Shown here: one piece after another, positions 27,360 to 35,909 of the stretch | How the letters are laid out: every line of letters starts with the position of its first letter | Numbering within the stretch: position 1 is the stretch's first letter | Assembly (NCBI RefSeq): GCF_000768065.1 | Contig: NZ_JRKM01000001.1 | Location: 4,384,001-4,448,000 of the forward strand | Source of the DNA: Aquabacterium sp. NJ1 | GTDB taxonomy: Bacteria; Pseudomonadota; Gammaproteobacteria; Burkholderiales; Burkholderiaceae_C | Direction: 5' to 3' | DNA length: 64,000 nucleotides | Position numbers and translations under genes: made by a program | Notes under the pieces: generated by a model | Database searches by the model: none | What the model was told of the DNA's origin: nothing | Seen by the model: the letters and a program-made list of their open reading frames with translations, nothing else

Positions 27360-28351
27360 GCGAGCCGTCACGCGAACCGCTGAGCGAGCCCATCAGTGAA
27401 CCTACGAGCGGCCGGGCACGCCTGTCCGTCGAGCACGAAACCCTGTACGAGTACAGCCGCCCGGTGGATCAGGCGCAGCACATCGCCTGCCTGCGCCCCT
27501 TGAGCGACGCGGGCCAGACGCTGGAGGTGTTCGACATGTCGGTCAGCCCGACACCTTCGCAACACAGTGTTCGCCGCGACAGCCACGGCAACAGCCGCGC
27601 CTATTTCGCGCTGCACGCGGCCCACTCGACCCTGCGCGTCATGGCACGCAGCCAGGTGACGGTCACCGCGCGCTATGAGGGCCTGGCGCCGGATCAAGGC
27701 CCGACCTGCGGCGAGGTGAGGGCCTTGCTGGCCTACCGCGCCAAGGCCCCGTTTCAGCCAGCCAGCGAGTTCGTGTTCGCCTCGCCCTACGTGCCCTGCC
27801 TGACCGCCTTGCGTGAATACGCCGAGGTCTCGCTCAAGGACGACCGCCCGCTGGCCGAAGCCGCCATCGAACTGATGAGCCGCATCCACGCGGACTTCGA
27901 TTACGCCCCAGCCTCCACCGACATCTCCACCCCCATCCTGGACGTCTTCCTGCAACGCAAGGGGGTGTGCCAGGACTTCGCGCACCTGATGCTCGGTTGC
28001 CTGCGCGCCTGCGGTCTGGCGGGGCGTTATGTCAGTGGCTACCTGCTCACACGCCCGCCGGCCGGGCAGCCGCAACTGGTGGGTGCCGACGCCTCACATG
28101 CCTGGGTCAGCGTCTGGATCCCCGGTCTGGGGCTCGATCGAGCCCAGGACTGGCTCGACCTGGACCCCACCAACGACTGCGTGCCCGGGATTCACCACGT
28201 CCGGGTGGCCCACGGCCGCGACTTTGGCGACGTCACGCCTTTGCGGGGTGTGATCCGCGGGGGGGGGCGCCACACCTTGTTGGTGCGCGTCACCACCCGC
28301 TTGCTGGACGACCCTGTCCGCCAAAACCCTGTTCGCACCAACGCTGCCTAG
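27356..28351 (+). CDS. Stand-alone transglutaminase-like protease-fold protein
   Basis: 331 residues from the ATG at 27356, which overlaps the preceding stop as ATGA, so the two are translationally coupled. A short SEP-repeat leader (2-18) precedes a bacterial transglutaminase N-terminal domain (about 20-110). The core carries Cys205 in RKGVCQDFAHL, His248 in ASHAWVSVW and Asp270 in LDLDPTND, a complete triad. In this gene family the enzyme is thought to cut or transfer peptides made by the partner ATP-grasp protein; that is inference from conserved neighbourhoods, not a shown reaction. No signal peptide. Confidence 0.87.
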   Translation: MSEPSREPLSEPISEPTSGRARLSVEHETLYEYSRPVDQAQHIACLRPLSDAGQTLEVFDMSVSPTPSQHSVRRDSHGNSRAYFALHAAHSTLRVMARSQVTVTARYEGLAPDQGPTCGEVRALLAYRAKAPFQPASEFVFASPYVPCLTALREYAEVSLKDDRPLAEAAIELMSRIHADFDYAPASTDISTPILDVFLQRKGVCQDFAHLMLGCLRACGLAGRYVSGYLLTRPPAGQPQLVGADASHAWVSVWIPGLGLDRAQDWLDLDPTNDCVPGIHHVRVAHGRDFGDVTPLRGVIRGGGRHTLLVRVTTRLLDDPVRQNPVRTNAA

Positions 28352-28442
28352 CGGCGCCCCAATATGGGGAGCATCATGGCGTGAGTGCCCGAAAGCTGTG
28401 CCAAGCCAATACCCCTGATGTCGACCCTGGCACACTCTGTGC

Positions 28443-29924
28443 ATGACTGAGTTGACCGCAGCTTTATTCACCCCTGCAAGGGGCCAGACGATGCGATTCT
28501 TCGACGAGATGCACGTGAGCAGCGCCCAGGTGCGCGACCACTACAAGACCTACGACCGCTGGTTGGGGCGACAGCCCCGCGAGCTGATGGCCTCGCGGCG
28601 CGAAGAAGCAGAGATGATCTTCCGCCGTGTGGGGATCACCTTCGCGGTTTATGGCGACAAGGACGAAGACGGCTCGGGCACCGAGCGTCTCATTCCCTTC
28701 GACCTGATCCCGCGCATCATCCCCGCCAGCGAATGGCGCGAGATGGAAAAGGGCTTGAAGCAACGCGTCACCGCGCTCAACCGCTTCCTGGAGGACGTCT
28801 ACCACGGTCAGGAAATCCTCAAGGCCGGCATCATCCCCGCCGAGCCGGTGCTCAACAACGCCCAGTTCCGCAAGGAGATGGTGGACCTCAAGGTGCCCGG
28901 CGGCATCTACTCCATCATCGCGGGCATCGACATCGTGCGCGCCTGCAACCCCGATGGCTCGGGCACCTACTACGTGCTCGAAGACAACCTGCGTGTGCCC
29001 TCCGGCGTGAGCTACATGCTGGAGAACCGCAAGATGATGATGCGGCTCTTCCCGGACCTGTTCGCCGAGCACCGTGTGGCCCCCGTGGCCCACTATCCGG
29101 ACTTGCTGCTCGACACCCTGCGCGCCATGGCACCGGCCAACGTCAACGAGCCGACCGCCGTGGTGCTGACCCCGGGCGCCTACAACTCGGCCTACTTCGA
29201 GCACGCTTTCCTGGCGCAGCAGATGGGCATCGAGCTGGTGGAAGGGCAGGACCTGTTCGTCAAGGACGACTTCGTCTACATGCGCACCACCCGTGGACCG
29301 CAGCGCGTGGACGTGATCTACCGCCGCCTGGACGACGACTTCATGGACCCCGAGGTCTTCCGCAAGGATTCGACCCTGGGCGTGGCCGGCCTGCTGCGCG
29401 CCTACCGTGCGGGCAACGTCACGCTGGCCAACGCCTTTGGCACCGGTATCGCGGATGACAAGTCCATCTACCCCTACGTGCCCAAGATGATCGAGTTCTA
29501 CCTGGGCGAAAAACCCATCCTGCAGAACGTGCCGACCTATGTCTGCCGCGAGAAGGACGACCTCAAGTACACCCTGGACAACCTGGCCGACCTGGTCGTC
29601 AAGGAAGTGCACGGGGCCGGGGGCTACGGCATGCTGGTGGGGCCGGCGGCCACCAAGGCCGAGGTCGAAGACTTCCGCAAGGCGCTGATCGCCAACCCGA
29701 GCAACTACATCGCCCAGCCCACGCTGTCGCTGTCGACCTGCCCGACCTTTGTCGAGTCCGGCATCGCGCCGCGCCACATCGACCTGCGGCCCTTTGTGCT
29801 CTCAGGCAAGACGGTGCAGATGGTGCCCGGCGGCCTGACCCGCGTGGCACTCAAGGAAGGCTCCCTGGTGGTCAACAGCTCGCAAGGCGGTGGCACCAAG
29901 GACACCTGGGTGCTCGAAACCTGA
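28443..29924 (+). CDS. Stand-alone circularly permuted ATP-grasp protein
   Basis: 493 residues. The same family as the first half of the upstream fusion, here without the alpha-E part. Markers are ALNRFLEDVYHGQEILKAG, TPGAYNSAYFEHAFLAQQMG, YRRLDDDFMDPEVFRKDSTLG and TLANAFGTGIADDKSIYPYV. Sequence differs widely from the fused copy, so this is a second subfamily and not a recent duplicate. The downstream alpha-E gene supplies the missing module. An internal ATG 16 codons in (MRFFDEMH) is an alternative start. Confidence 0.88.
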   Translation: MTELTAALFTPARGQTMRFFDEMHVSSAQVRDHYKTYDRWLGRQPRELMASRREEAEMIFRRVGITFAVYGDKDEDGSGTERLIPFDLIPRIIPASEWREMEKGLKQRVTALNRFLEDVYHGQEILKAGIIPAEPVLNNAQFRKEMVDLKVPGGIYSIIAGIDIVRACNPDGSGTYYVLEDNLRVPSGVSYMLENRKMMMRLFPDLFAEHRVAPVAHYPDLLLDTLRAMAPANVNEPTAVVLTPGAYNSAYFEHAFLAQQMGIELVEGQDLFVKDDFVYMRTTRGPQRVDVIYRRLDDDFMDPEVFRKDSTLGVAGLLRAYRAGNVTLANAFGTGIADDKSIYPYVPKMIEFYLGEKPILQNVPTYVCREKDDLKYTLDNLADLVVKEVHGAGGYGMLVGPAATKAEVEDFRKALIANPSNYIAQPTLSLSTCPTFVESGIAPRHIDLRPFVLSGKTVQMVPGGLTRVALKEGSLVVNSSQGGGTKDTWVLET

Positions 29925-29956
29925 TCTGAATTGCTGTTTTCACGGAGGACACCGCC

Positions 29957-31015
29957 ATGCTCAATGAACGCATCGAAAGCCATCTGCCCTCCCACCTGAT
30001 CGAGACTGAAACAGGGGCCTTGCGCGCAAGCAATGCCTCGCATCTGGAGACCAAGCCCATGCTGTCGCGCACCGCTGACCACCTCTTCTGGATGGCACGC
30101 TACATGGAGCGCGCCGAAAACACCGCACGCCTGCTCGACGTCAACTACCAGACCTCGCTGCTGCCGCAATCGAGCGAGTCCGCGCAGGCGGGCTGGCGCG
30201 GCCTGCTGGGCATCAGCGAGTTGATGCCCGAGTACACGGCCAAGTATGAAGACATCAACGCGCGTGACGTGATGGCCTTCATGGTGACGGACGCGACCAA
30301 CCCGTCGAGCATCCTCAACTGCCTGCGTGCCGCGCGTGAGAACGCCCGGGCCGTGCGCGGCGCCCTGACCACCGAGGTGTGGGAGACCATGAACCAGACC
30401 TGGCTGGAGTACAACCGGCTGGTCAAGTCCGGTGCCCTGGCCAAGGACCCCGGCGAGCTGTTCGAATGGGTGAAGTTCCGCTCGCACCTGTCGCGCGGCG
30501 TGACCCTGGGCACCATGCTGCAGGACGAGTCCTTCCACTTCCAGCGCATTGGCACCTTCCTGGAGCGCGCCGACAACACCGCGCGCCTGCTGGACGTGAA
30601 GTTCCACGCCCGCAACACCGAGTTCTTTGGCTCCGGCCTGGGCAACGAGGGCAAGGAGGTGGACTTCTACCACTGGTCTGCCGTGCTGCGCAGCGTGTCG
30701 GCCTTCGAGGTGTACCGCAAGGTCTACCGCAACGTGATCCGCCCCGAGAAGGTGGCCGAGCTGCTGATCCTGCGTGCCGAGATGCCACGCTCGCTCGTGT
30801 TCTGCATGGACGAGGTCGTGAGCAACCTGCGCGCCGTGGCCAACGACCACAGCCATGAGACCCTGCGCCGCGCCGGTCGCCTGCGTGCCGACCTGCAGTT
30901 TGGCCGCATCGACGAGATCGTGGCCACGGGCCTGCACGCCTACCTCACGCAGTTCCTCGACCGCGTGGGTGACCTGGGTTATGGCATCAGCCGGGACTTC
31001 CTGATGCCGGCTTGA
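29957..31015 (+). CDS. Stand-alone alpha-E domain protein
   Basis: 352 residues. GGAGG ten bases before the ATG at 29957 fixes the start, giving about 35 extra residues before the conserved MLSRTADHLFWMARYMERAE motif. The rest is helical, with TDATNPSSILNCLRAARENAR and the late RYLGRL-like arginine-rich helices typical of the alpha-E family (DUF403). It matches the C-terminal half of the fusion upstream in architecture. Its gene follows the ATP-grasp gene with a 32-base gap, so the products probably form a complex. Confidence 0.88.
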   Translation: MLNERIESHLPSHLIETETGALRASNASHLETKPMLSRTADHLFWMARYMERAENTARLLDVNYQTSLLPQSSESAQAGWRGLLGISELMPEYTAKYEDINARDVMAFMVTDATNPSSILNCLRAARENARAVRGALTTEVWETMNQTWLEYNRLVKSGALAKDPGELFEWVKFRSHLSRGVTLGTMLQDESFHFQRIGTFLERADNTARLLDVKFHARNTEFFGSGLGNEGKEVDFYHWSAVLRSVSAFEVYRKVYRNVIRPEKVAELLILRAEMPRSLVFCMDEVVSNLRAVANDHSHETLRRAGRLRADLQFGRIDEIVATGLHAYLTQFLDRVGDLGYGISRDFLMPA

Positions 31016-31044
31016 GCCTTGGCCAGGCCCTGGCGACAGGCGTG

Positions 31045-31074
31045 AAAAAGCCGACCCGCGGGTCGGCTTTGTTT
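31045..31074 (+). terminator. Rho-independent terminator after the alpha-E gene
   Basis: A 24-bp perfect palindrome spans 31047-31070, with a GCCGACCC half, a CG centre and a GGGTCGGC half. It is followed by TTTGTTTT. It closes the transglutaminase/ATP-grasp array. Confidence 0.8.
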
Positions 31075-31120
31075 TGGGTGCAACGTGGCGCTACATGTGC
31101 AGCGCCGCGCGGGAGCGACC

Positions 31121-31150
31121 CAATCAGGCCCGATCAGGCCCGATCAGGCC
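31121..31150. repeat. Three tandem copies of a 10-bp unit at a gene's stop codon
   Basis: CAATCAGGCC, CGATCAGGCC and CGATCAGGCC follow one another; the last copy contains the stop of the PEP-CTERM gene read on the minus strand. Each unit carries a TGA on that strand. Replication slippage is the simplest origin. Confidence 0.7.
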
Positions 31151-31800
31151 GCGCGGCGGCGGGCCATGATGGCGCCGAAAGACAGGCCCAGCGCCAGGTA
31201 GGCCAGGGTGCCCGCTTCAGGCACGGGTGCCGTGGTGCCACCAATGGCAAAGCGCGTCTGGCCGGCGGCGATGGCGGCATTGAGGTTGCTCAGGAATGCG
31301 CCGTTGAGCGTGAAGGTCTGGTTGATGAAACCGGTCGACACGAGGTCACCACCATACGTGGCACCTGTGCCCAGATCGGTGTAGATGCCCGCGTCACCGT
31401 TGCCGTTGACCAGCGTGCCAATGTCGCCGGTGTAGTCCACCAGGGTGTATTGCAGCGGCGCGGTGACGTCAAAGCTGTTGAGCGTCAGGGTGGCGCTGGT
31501 CACCGGGGCGGTCAGGCTGGAGATGTCGAAGACGAAGAAGTTGTTGTAGTAGTGGCCGCCGCAGTTGTTGCAGAAACCAGCGATGTAGTTCTGGTTGTCC
31601 GGATTGTGGACCGCGTCGTCACGGTACCAGCCGCTTTTGGACAGGTTCACCGTCTCCGTGCCGTTCAGCAGCAAGGCATTGCTGGCCGAGGTATCGCTGG
31701 AGCCGAAGATGTAGGCGTCACCCTCCATGGCGTGCGCCGAGGCACCGGCGAACAGGGTGGAGGCGACCAGAAGGGCGCAGGCGCGGAAATTCATGGACAT
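31144..31800 (-). CDS. PEP-CTERM sorting-signal protein (first)
   Basis: 218 residues. The start is the ATG at 31800 with GGGAG seven bases upstream. A signal peptide ends at ASAHA (about 23). The C-terminus has the PEP-CTERM plan: VPEAGTL, a hydrophobic helix, and a basic end ARRRAA. The signal reads VPEA instead of VPEP. Such proteins are exported and then processed by exosortase, usually in exopolysaccharide-producing species. The body has paired cysteines in FCNNCGG and many asparagines. No enzyme motif is visible. Exosortase is not in the window. Confidence 0.82.
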   Translation of the reverse strand: MSMNFRACALLVASTLFAGASAHAMEGDAYIFGSSDTSASNALLLNGTETVNLSKSGWYRDDAVHNPDNQNYIAGFCNNCGGHYYNNFFVFDISSLTAPVTSATLTLNSFDVTAPLQYTLVDYTGDIGTLVNGNGDAGIYTDLGTGATYGGDLVSTGFINQTFTLNGAFLSNLNAAIAAGQTRFAIGGTTAPVPEAGTLAYLALGLSFGAIMARRRAA

Positions 31801-31983
31801 CAAAGTTCTCCCTCAAATGATTGAAACACCATGAAGACGATGCCGTTGATCGGCATGCCGCCAGCACACGCTGCGTCTTCGCAAGCTGAGGGGATTCTAG
31901 AACTGGATGCCCGGGAAACAGGCGCCGCGAGATCGCCCGAATGGGGGGTTACCCCAATGTGCATCGGCCCTCAACAGCGGCGC
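31801..31983. other. Intergenic region between PEP-CTERM gene and GDSL hydrolase
   Basis: 183 bases between two minus-strand genes. It contains the ribosome site and presumably the promoter of the PEP-CTERM gene. I see no clear terminator for the GDSL gene and no small gene. Confidence 0.4.
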
Positions 31984-33159
31984 TCAACGGTTGGGGAGCG
32001 GCGCATCCATGACCACGGACTTGGCGAAGTCTGTGCCGATGACCAGGGAGCCTGCCGCGGTCGGGTGGTTGCCGTCCCAGAAAAGATGCTTGTCGGGGTC
32101 GTCACAGACGGGGCCGGGGATGCCCATGAACTTGGGGTCATAGCAGGCTTTCATCACATCGATGCCTTCTGCGGCAGCCTGGCTCACGCGCGTTTGCGAA
32201 TACGTGAAGGTGTTGAATGTGCGCACGGTGGCCTGGGGGTAGGCCTTGGCAAAGCCGGCGAGCATCTTCGACAAGGCCGCAGCCATCTCGGCGCTCCGTG
32301 CCTTTGCGTTCACGTTGTAGTTGGTCAAGGCGGCGTTGTGGATGTGAGCCGATGGCGTGATGCTGAGGTCCGGCATCTGCGGCACGAAGAAGTGCCGGGC
32401 ACCACGCTGGTACAGGCGCGTCATTCCGGTGCGGATGTCGTCGATGATGGCGGCCGTGATCGCGGGGTTGAACACGTTGCCGTCGGCATAGTAGTCATCG
32501 GGGCCCGTCCACAGGACGTACAAGCCATTGGCATCCAGGCGTGCGGTGGTGCTGGGCTGGTTGTCCAGCAGATCCTGGATCTGCTGCAGCATGCCTTTTT
32601 GCATGCCGTAAACCGGCACCAGGTTGTTGTAGCCGGAGCGGGCGCCCGCGAACGCGTAGTTCACCAGTGGCAGGTTCAGGGCATTGGCCATGGCCTCCAG
32701 CACCACGGGGCCATTCGAAAAGCGGCCCTGGTAGTTGGGGCTCGTTGGCAGGGGTGTCCTGGCACCGTTGCCGCGCATGGCGGCATACAGGTTGCCGGTG
32801 TCGCTCATGCTGTCGCCGAACGAAAAGATCTGCGTGTAGCTGTTGGCGTACACCTGTGCCGGCGGCGTGGGGGCGCTGGGCACGGGCCGCAGCCGGGGTG
32901 TTTTCTTCAGGGCCAGCATGCGCAGATCGTCAGAGTAGGGCGCCATGTAGGGCACGACCAGCTTGACGAGGCTGTTCCACAGCCCGGGCGTGACGGCGAT
33001 GGTGTACATGGTGACGGGCGACACCACCACGCCGGACAACTGGCCTGTGGTGGCCAGAAACGGCGTTGGAAGCTCCAGCTGGGCTTGGGCCGATGTGGTG
33101 AGCAAGGCGGTGGCGATCAACAGGCCGAGGCGTTGGGGGCGCTTGGGTGTGAGCTTCAT
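31984..33159 (-). CDS. Secreted GDSL/SGNH hydrolase (phospholipase/esterase type)
   Basis: 391 residues with a signal peptide ending at SAQA (about 26). Block I is IFSFGDSMSDTGN (Ser117). Block V is WDGNHPT, with Asp362 and His365. The block III segment reads TGPDDYY (about 218-224), where the usual asparagine of GxND is aspartate. The GRFSNGPV stretch is the standard block II region. An insertion of about 85 residues separates the signal peptide from block I. Family members hydrolyse lipids or acetylated sugars outside the cell. It lies between two PEP-CTERM genes, so a role in the cell envelope or matrix is plausible. Confidence 0.85.
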   Translation of the reverse strand: MKLTPKRPQRLGLLIATALLTTSAQAQLELPTPFLATTGQLSGVVVSPVTMYTIAVTPGLWNSLVKLVVPYMAPYSDDLRMLALKKTPRLRPVPSAPTPPAQVYANSYTQIFSFGDSMSDTGNLYAAMRGNGARTPLPTSPNYQGRFSNGPVVLEAMANALNLPLVNYAFAGARSGYNNLVPVYGMQKGMLQQIQDLLDNQPSTTARLDANGLYVLWTGPDDYYADGNVFNPAITAAIIDDIRTGMTRLYQRGARHFFVPQMPDLSITPSAHIHNAALTNYNVNAKARSAEMAAALSKMLAGFAKAYPQATVRTFNTFTYSQTRVSQAAAEGIDVMKACYDPKFMGIPGPVCDDPDKHLFWDGNHPTAAGSLVIGTDFAKSVVMDAPLPNR

Positions 33160-33472
33160 GGTGTGGACGTCTCTGTTTTAGTACGGAAGATGTGCGCACC
33201 TTGCCATCCGTCGAGCGCGGCTTGTGGATCAGATCACGTCAGCCAAGGGTTGACCCGACCACGCGTTCGCGCGTGACGCAAAGCCCGTCTGCGTCAGGCC
33301 TTTAACACTTTTGGACCATGCCGGTGCACCCGGTGTCAGCGATGTTTCTTATTTCGGGCCTTTTCAGCACACAAGGCGGGGCGCGGCAGATGGCATGCCT
33401 GACACGGGTGCTTCCTATCCTGATCACATGTTCAAAAGCCTGCTGCCAGGCCTGTGTGAGGAGCTTCCTGTG
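33160..33472. promoter_or_regulatory. Divergent control region between GDSL hydrolase and second PEP-CTERM gene
   Basis: 313 bases. It contains a near-perfect inverted pair about 60 bases apart, GCACCCGGTGTCAG (33326-33339) and CTGACACGGGTGC (33399-33411), differing by one missing base. This could be a paired operator or an RNA stem. GAGGAG (33458-33463) precedes the ATG at 33473. No small gene is convincing. Confidence 0.4.
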
Positions 33473-34117
33473 ATGCCAACCCGGTTCGCCATGGTCGCCT
33501 TGACGGCGCTTGGTCTTTCGTCTGCTTCTCTGGCCTGGGCCGATCCGGCCAACCATGTGGTGGCCAACTATGGGGATGTCACGCTGCCGTTCACGCGCAG
33601 CATTGGCAACACCTTCTCGGGCTCGCCAACCGCCGGGTTCGTCTCCCAGGATGGCCAGCCCGTGGTGTACGCCTCGGTGGGCGGGCTGTCGTACTTCTAT
33701 GACGACTACGTGTTCAACCTGCCGCTGGCGCCGCAGGCCAGTTTCAACGCGGCCGCTGTGTCCATCGACCTGGGCAGCTTCCTGAGCCTGCAGAATTTTT
33801 CTGCCCGGCTGTACAAGCTGGACGCGGGCCTTGACTCCCTGACCACGGGCTTGCCCAGCAGTGGCACGCCCATTCAGGCGTGGACGTCAACCTCGTTGCT
33901 GGCCCCGGGCGTGACGGGTACCACGGTGTTGTTCCAGAACGTGGACTTGCAGGCCGGTGCCAGTTATGCACTGGAGCTGCGCGGCACCATCAACGGCAGT
34001 TATGGTGGCAGTTATGGCGGCAACCTGAACATCACGCCGGTGCCGGAGCCCAGTGGCATGGCCTTGCTGGCGGCCAGCCTGGGCGTGATGACACTGGTCA
34101 AGCGCCGCCGTTCGTGA
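33473..34117 (+). CDS. PEP-CTERM sorting-signal protein (second, FxDxF-like)
   Basis: 214 residues from the ATG at 33473, which has GAGGAG upstream. Signal peptide ends at AWA (about 23). The C-terminus is VPEPSGM, a hydrophobic helix, and KRRRS, a canonical PEP-CTERM signal. The body has a FNAAAVSIDLGSF segment reminiscent of the FxDxF subclass and a GSYGGSYGG repeat shortly before the signal. It is predicted to be exported and exosortase-processed; function unknown. It is divergent from the GDSL hydrolase gene. Confidence 0.82.
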   Translation: MPTRFAMVALTALGLSSASLAWADPANHVVANYGDVTLPFTRSIGNTFSGSPTAGFVSQDGQPVVYASVGGLSYFYDDYVFNLPLAPQASFNAAAVSIDLGSFLSLQNFSARLYKLDAGLDSLTTGLPSSGTPIQAWTSTSLLAPGVTGTTVLFQNVDLQAGASYALELRGTINGSYGGSYGGNLNITPVPEPSGMALLAASLGVMTLVKRRRS

Positions 34118-34156
34118 ATGCTTGAATGAGCGTACCCGAGGGGGCAAGCAAAAAGA

Positions 34157-34188
34157 AAAAAGGCCGAACACCACTGTTCGGCCTTTTT
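34157..34188. terminator. Bidirectional rho-independent terminator
   Basis: AGGCCGAACA (34161-34170), loop CCAC, TGTTCGGCCT, flanked by A-run and T-run. It works in both directions between the PEP-CTERM gene and yggX, which converge. Confidence 0.85.
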
Positions 34189-34225
34189 GCTTGGGCGCTT
34201 GCACCCGTGAGCGTGGGGCTCAGGT

Positions 34226-34498
34226 TTACTGCGCGGGCGGCACGTAGCCTTGCACCTGCTCGGCGCCGGCGCCAAAGAAGAACTGCTCCATCTGGCGGGC
34301 CAGGTACTGGCGCGCGCGGGCATCTGCCAGGTTCAGGCGGTTCTCATTGACCAGCATGGTCTGGTGCTTGAGCCACATCTGCCAGGCTTCCTTGCTGATC
34401 TCGTTGTAAATGCGCTTGCCCAACTCACCCGGGTAGGGCGCAAAGTCCAGGCCTTCGCCTTCCTTGTTGAGGTGCTTGCATTGAATGGTGCGTGCCAT
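34226..34498 (-). CDS. yggX: Probable Fe(2+)-trafficking protein YggX
   Basis: 90 residues, full length for the family. Motifs are [20 protein letters not shown] near the start (Cys7) and [18 protein letters not shown] in the middle. YggX protects iron-sulfur clusters from oxidative damage and supports iron trafficking in the cytosol. It follows argA on the same strand with a 28-base gap, so cotranscription is likely. Confidence 0.93.
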   Translation of the reverse strand: MARTIQCKHLNKEGEGLDFAPYPGELGKRIYNEISKEAWQMWLKHQTMLVNENRLNLADARARQYLARQMEQFFFGAGAEQVQGYVPPAQ

Positions 34499-34526
34499 GG
34501 TGGTCTAGTCCAGAGAGAAAAATCGA

Positions 34527-35909
34527 TTACTTGAGTTGCTTGACCAGCACCTGAGAGCGCCGGTCCCACTTGTAGCTGCGTTTGCGGGCTTCGGGCAGCC
34601 AGGCCGGGTCGACCGGCGCAAAGCCACGCTTGATGAACCAGTGCATGGTACGCGTGGTCAATACAAACAGTGTGGACAGGCCCATTGCCCGAGCGCGTTG
34701 CTCGATGCGTTTCAGAATGCGTTCGCCGTCGCCCTGGCCCTGTACGCTCGGCGAGATCGTGAGGGCCGCCATTTCGGCCGTGCTGGCCTCGGGGAAGGGG
34801 TAAAGGGCGGCGCAACCGAAGATCACGCCGTCGTGCTCGATCACGGTGTACTGGGCCACGTCGCGTTCGATTTCGGTGCGGCTGCGTTTGACCAGCGTGC
34901 CGTCCTGCTCGAAGGGTTCGATCAGCTGCAGGATGCCGCCCACGTCATCCGGCGAGGCTTCGCGCAGGCTTTCGAGCTTTTCGTCCACGATCATGGTGCC
35001 CACGCCATCGTGCGTGAACACCTCCATCAGCAGCGCGCCGTCCACCAGGAAGGGGATGATGTGCACGCGCTCCACGCCGCCTTCGCTGGCCTTGACGGCG
35101 TGCTGCAGGTAGAAGGCCGTGTCGGTGGGCTGCAAGGGGTTGGGCAGGGCGGCCAGCAGGCGTTTGGCCTCGGCCAGGGCCAGTTCCTGGTCGATCTCGA
35201 CATCGGGGTCGTGCTGTTTGGCTTCCAGCTCCTTGGCCTTGGCGGGGTCCTGCACGATGCTTTGCAGGATGCCGCGCACCTCGGTCACGAAGATGAGCTT
35301 GTCGGCCTGCAGGGCGATGGCGGCGCTGGTGGCCACGTCTTCCATGCTGAGGTTGAAGGCCTCACCAGTATGTGAAAAACCGAAGGGCGAGAGCATGACC
35401 AGGGCGCCGGTGTCGATCGCACGGCGCACGGCCATGGCGTCGATCTTGCGGACCAGGCCCGTGTGCATGAAGTCCACGCCGTCAACGATGCCGACGGGGC
35501 GGGCGGTCACGAAGTTGCCCGAGATGACGCTGACCGAAGCACCGGCCATGGGCGTGTTGGGTAGCCCCAGCGAAAAAGCTGCCTCGATTTCATAGCGCAG
35601 CTGGCCGGCGGCTTCCTGGGCGCAGTCGAGTGCCACGGGGTCGGTGATGCGCATGCCGTGGCTGAATTTGGACTCCTGCCCCTTGGCGCGCAGCTGCTCT
35701 TCGAGCTGCGGGCGAAAGCCATGCGCCAGCACGATCTTGATGCCCATGGCCTGCATCAGGGCCAGGTCTTGCACGAAGCTCTCGAGCTTGCCTGCGGCGA
35801 TCAGCTCGCCTGACAGGCCGACGACAAAGGTCTTGCCCCGGTGCGCGTGGATGTGGGGTGCCACGGAACGAAACCACGGCACGAAGGTGTGGGGAAAGAC
35901 CAGGTCCAT
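34527..35909 (-). CDS. argA: Amino-acid N-acetyltransferase (N-acetylglutamate synthase)
   Basis: 460 residues from the ATG at 35909 (MDLVFPHTFVPWFRSVAPHI); the open frame extends 27 codons further without conservation. The N-terminal amino-acid-kinase-like domain has GKTFVVGLSGELI and ends near 290. A GNAT acetyltransferase domain follows, with ALTISPSVQGQGDGERILKR as the acetyl-CoA loop. It acetylates glutamate, the first step of arginine synthesis. The kinase-like domain usually binds arginine for feedback inhibition. Confidence 0.93.
   Translation of the reverse strand: MDLVFPHTFVPWFRSVAPHIHAHRGKTFVVGLSGELIAAGKLESFVQDLALMQAMGIKIVLAHGFRPQLEEQLRAKGQESKFSHGMRITDPVALDCAQEAAGQLRYEIEAAFSLGLPNTPMAGASVSVISGNFVTARPVGIVDGVDFMHTGLVRKIDAMAVRRAIDTGALVMLSPFGFSHTGEAFNLSMEDVATSAAIALQADKLIFVTEVRGILQSIVQDPAKAKELEAKQHDPDVEIDQELALAEAKRLLAALPNPLQPTDTAFYLQHAVKASEGGVERVHIIPFLVDGALLMEVFTHDGVGTMIVDEKLESLREASPDDVGGILQLIEPFEQDGTLVKRSRTEIERDVAQYTVIEHDGVIFGCAALYPFPEASTAEMAALTISPSVQGQGDGERILKRIEQRARAMGLSTLFVLTTRTMHWFIKRGFAPVDPAWLPEARKRSYKWDRRSQVLVKQLK

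Noticed and set aside
27380-27425. Possible repeat in the SEP-rich leader of the second transglutaminase
   Set aside because: Only a few loosely matching codons; too short and irregular to call a repeat element.
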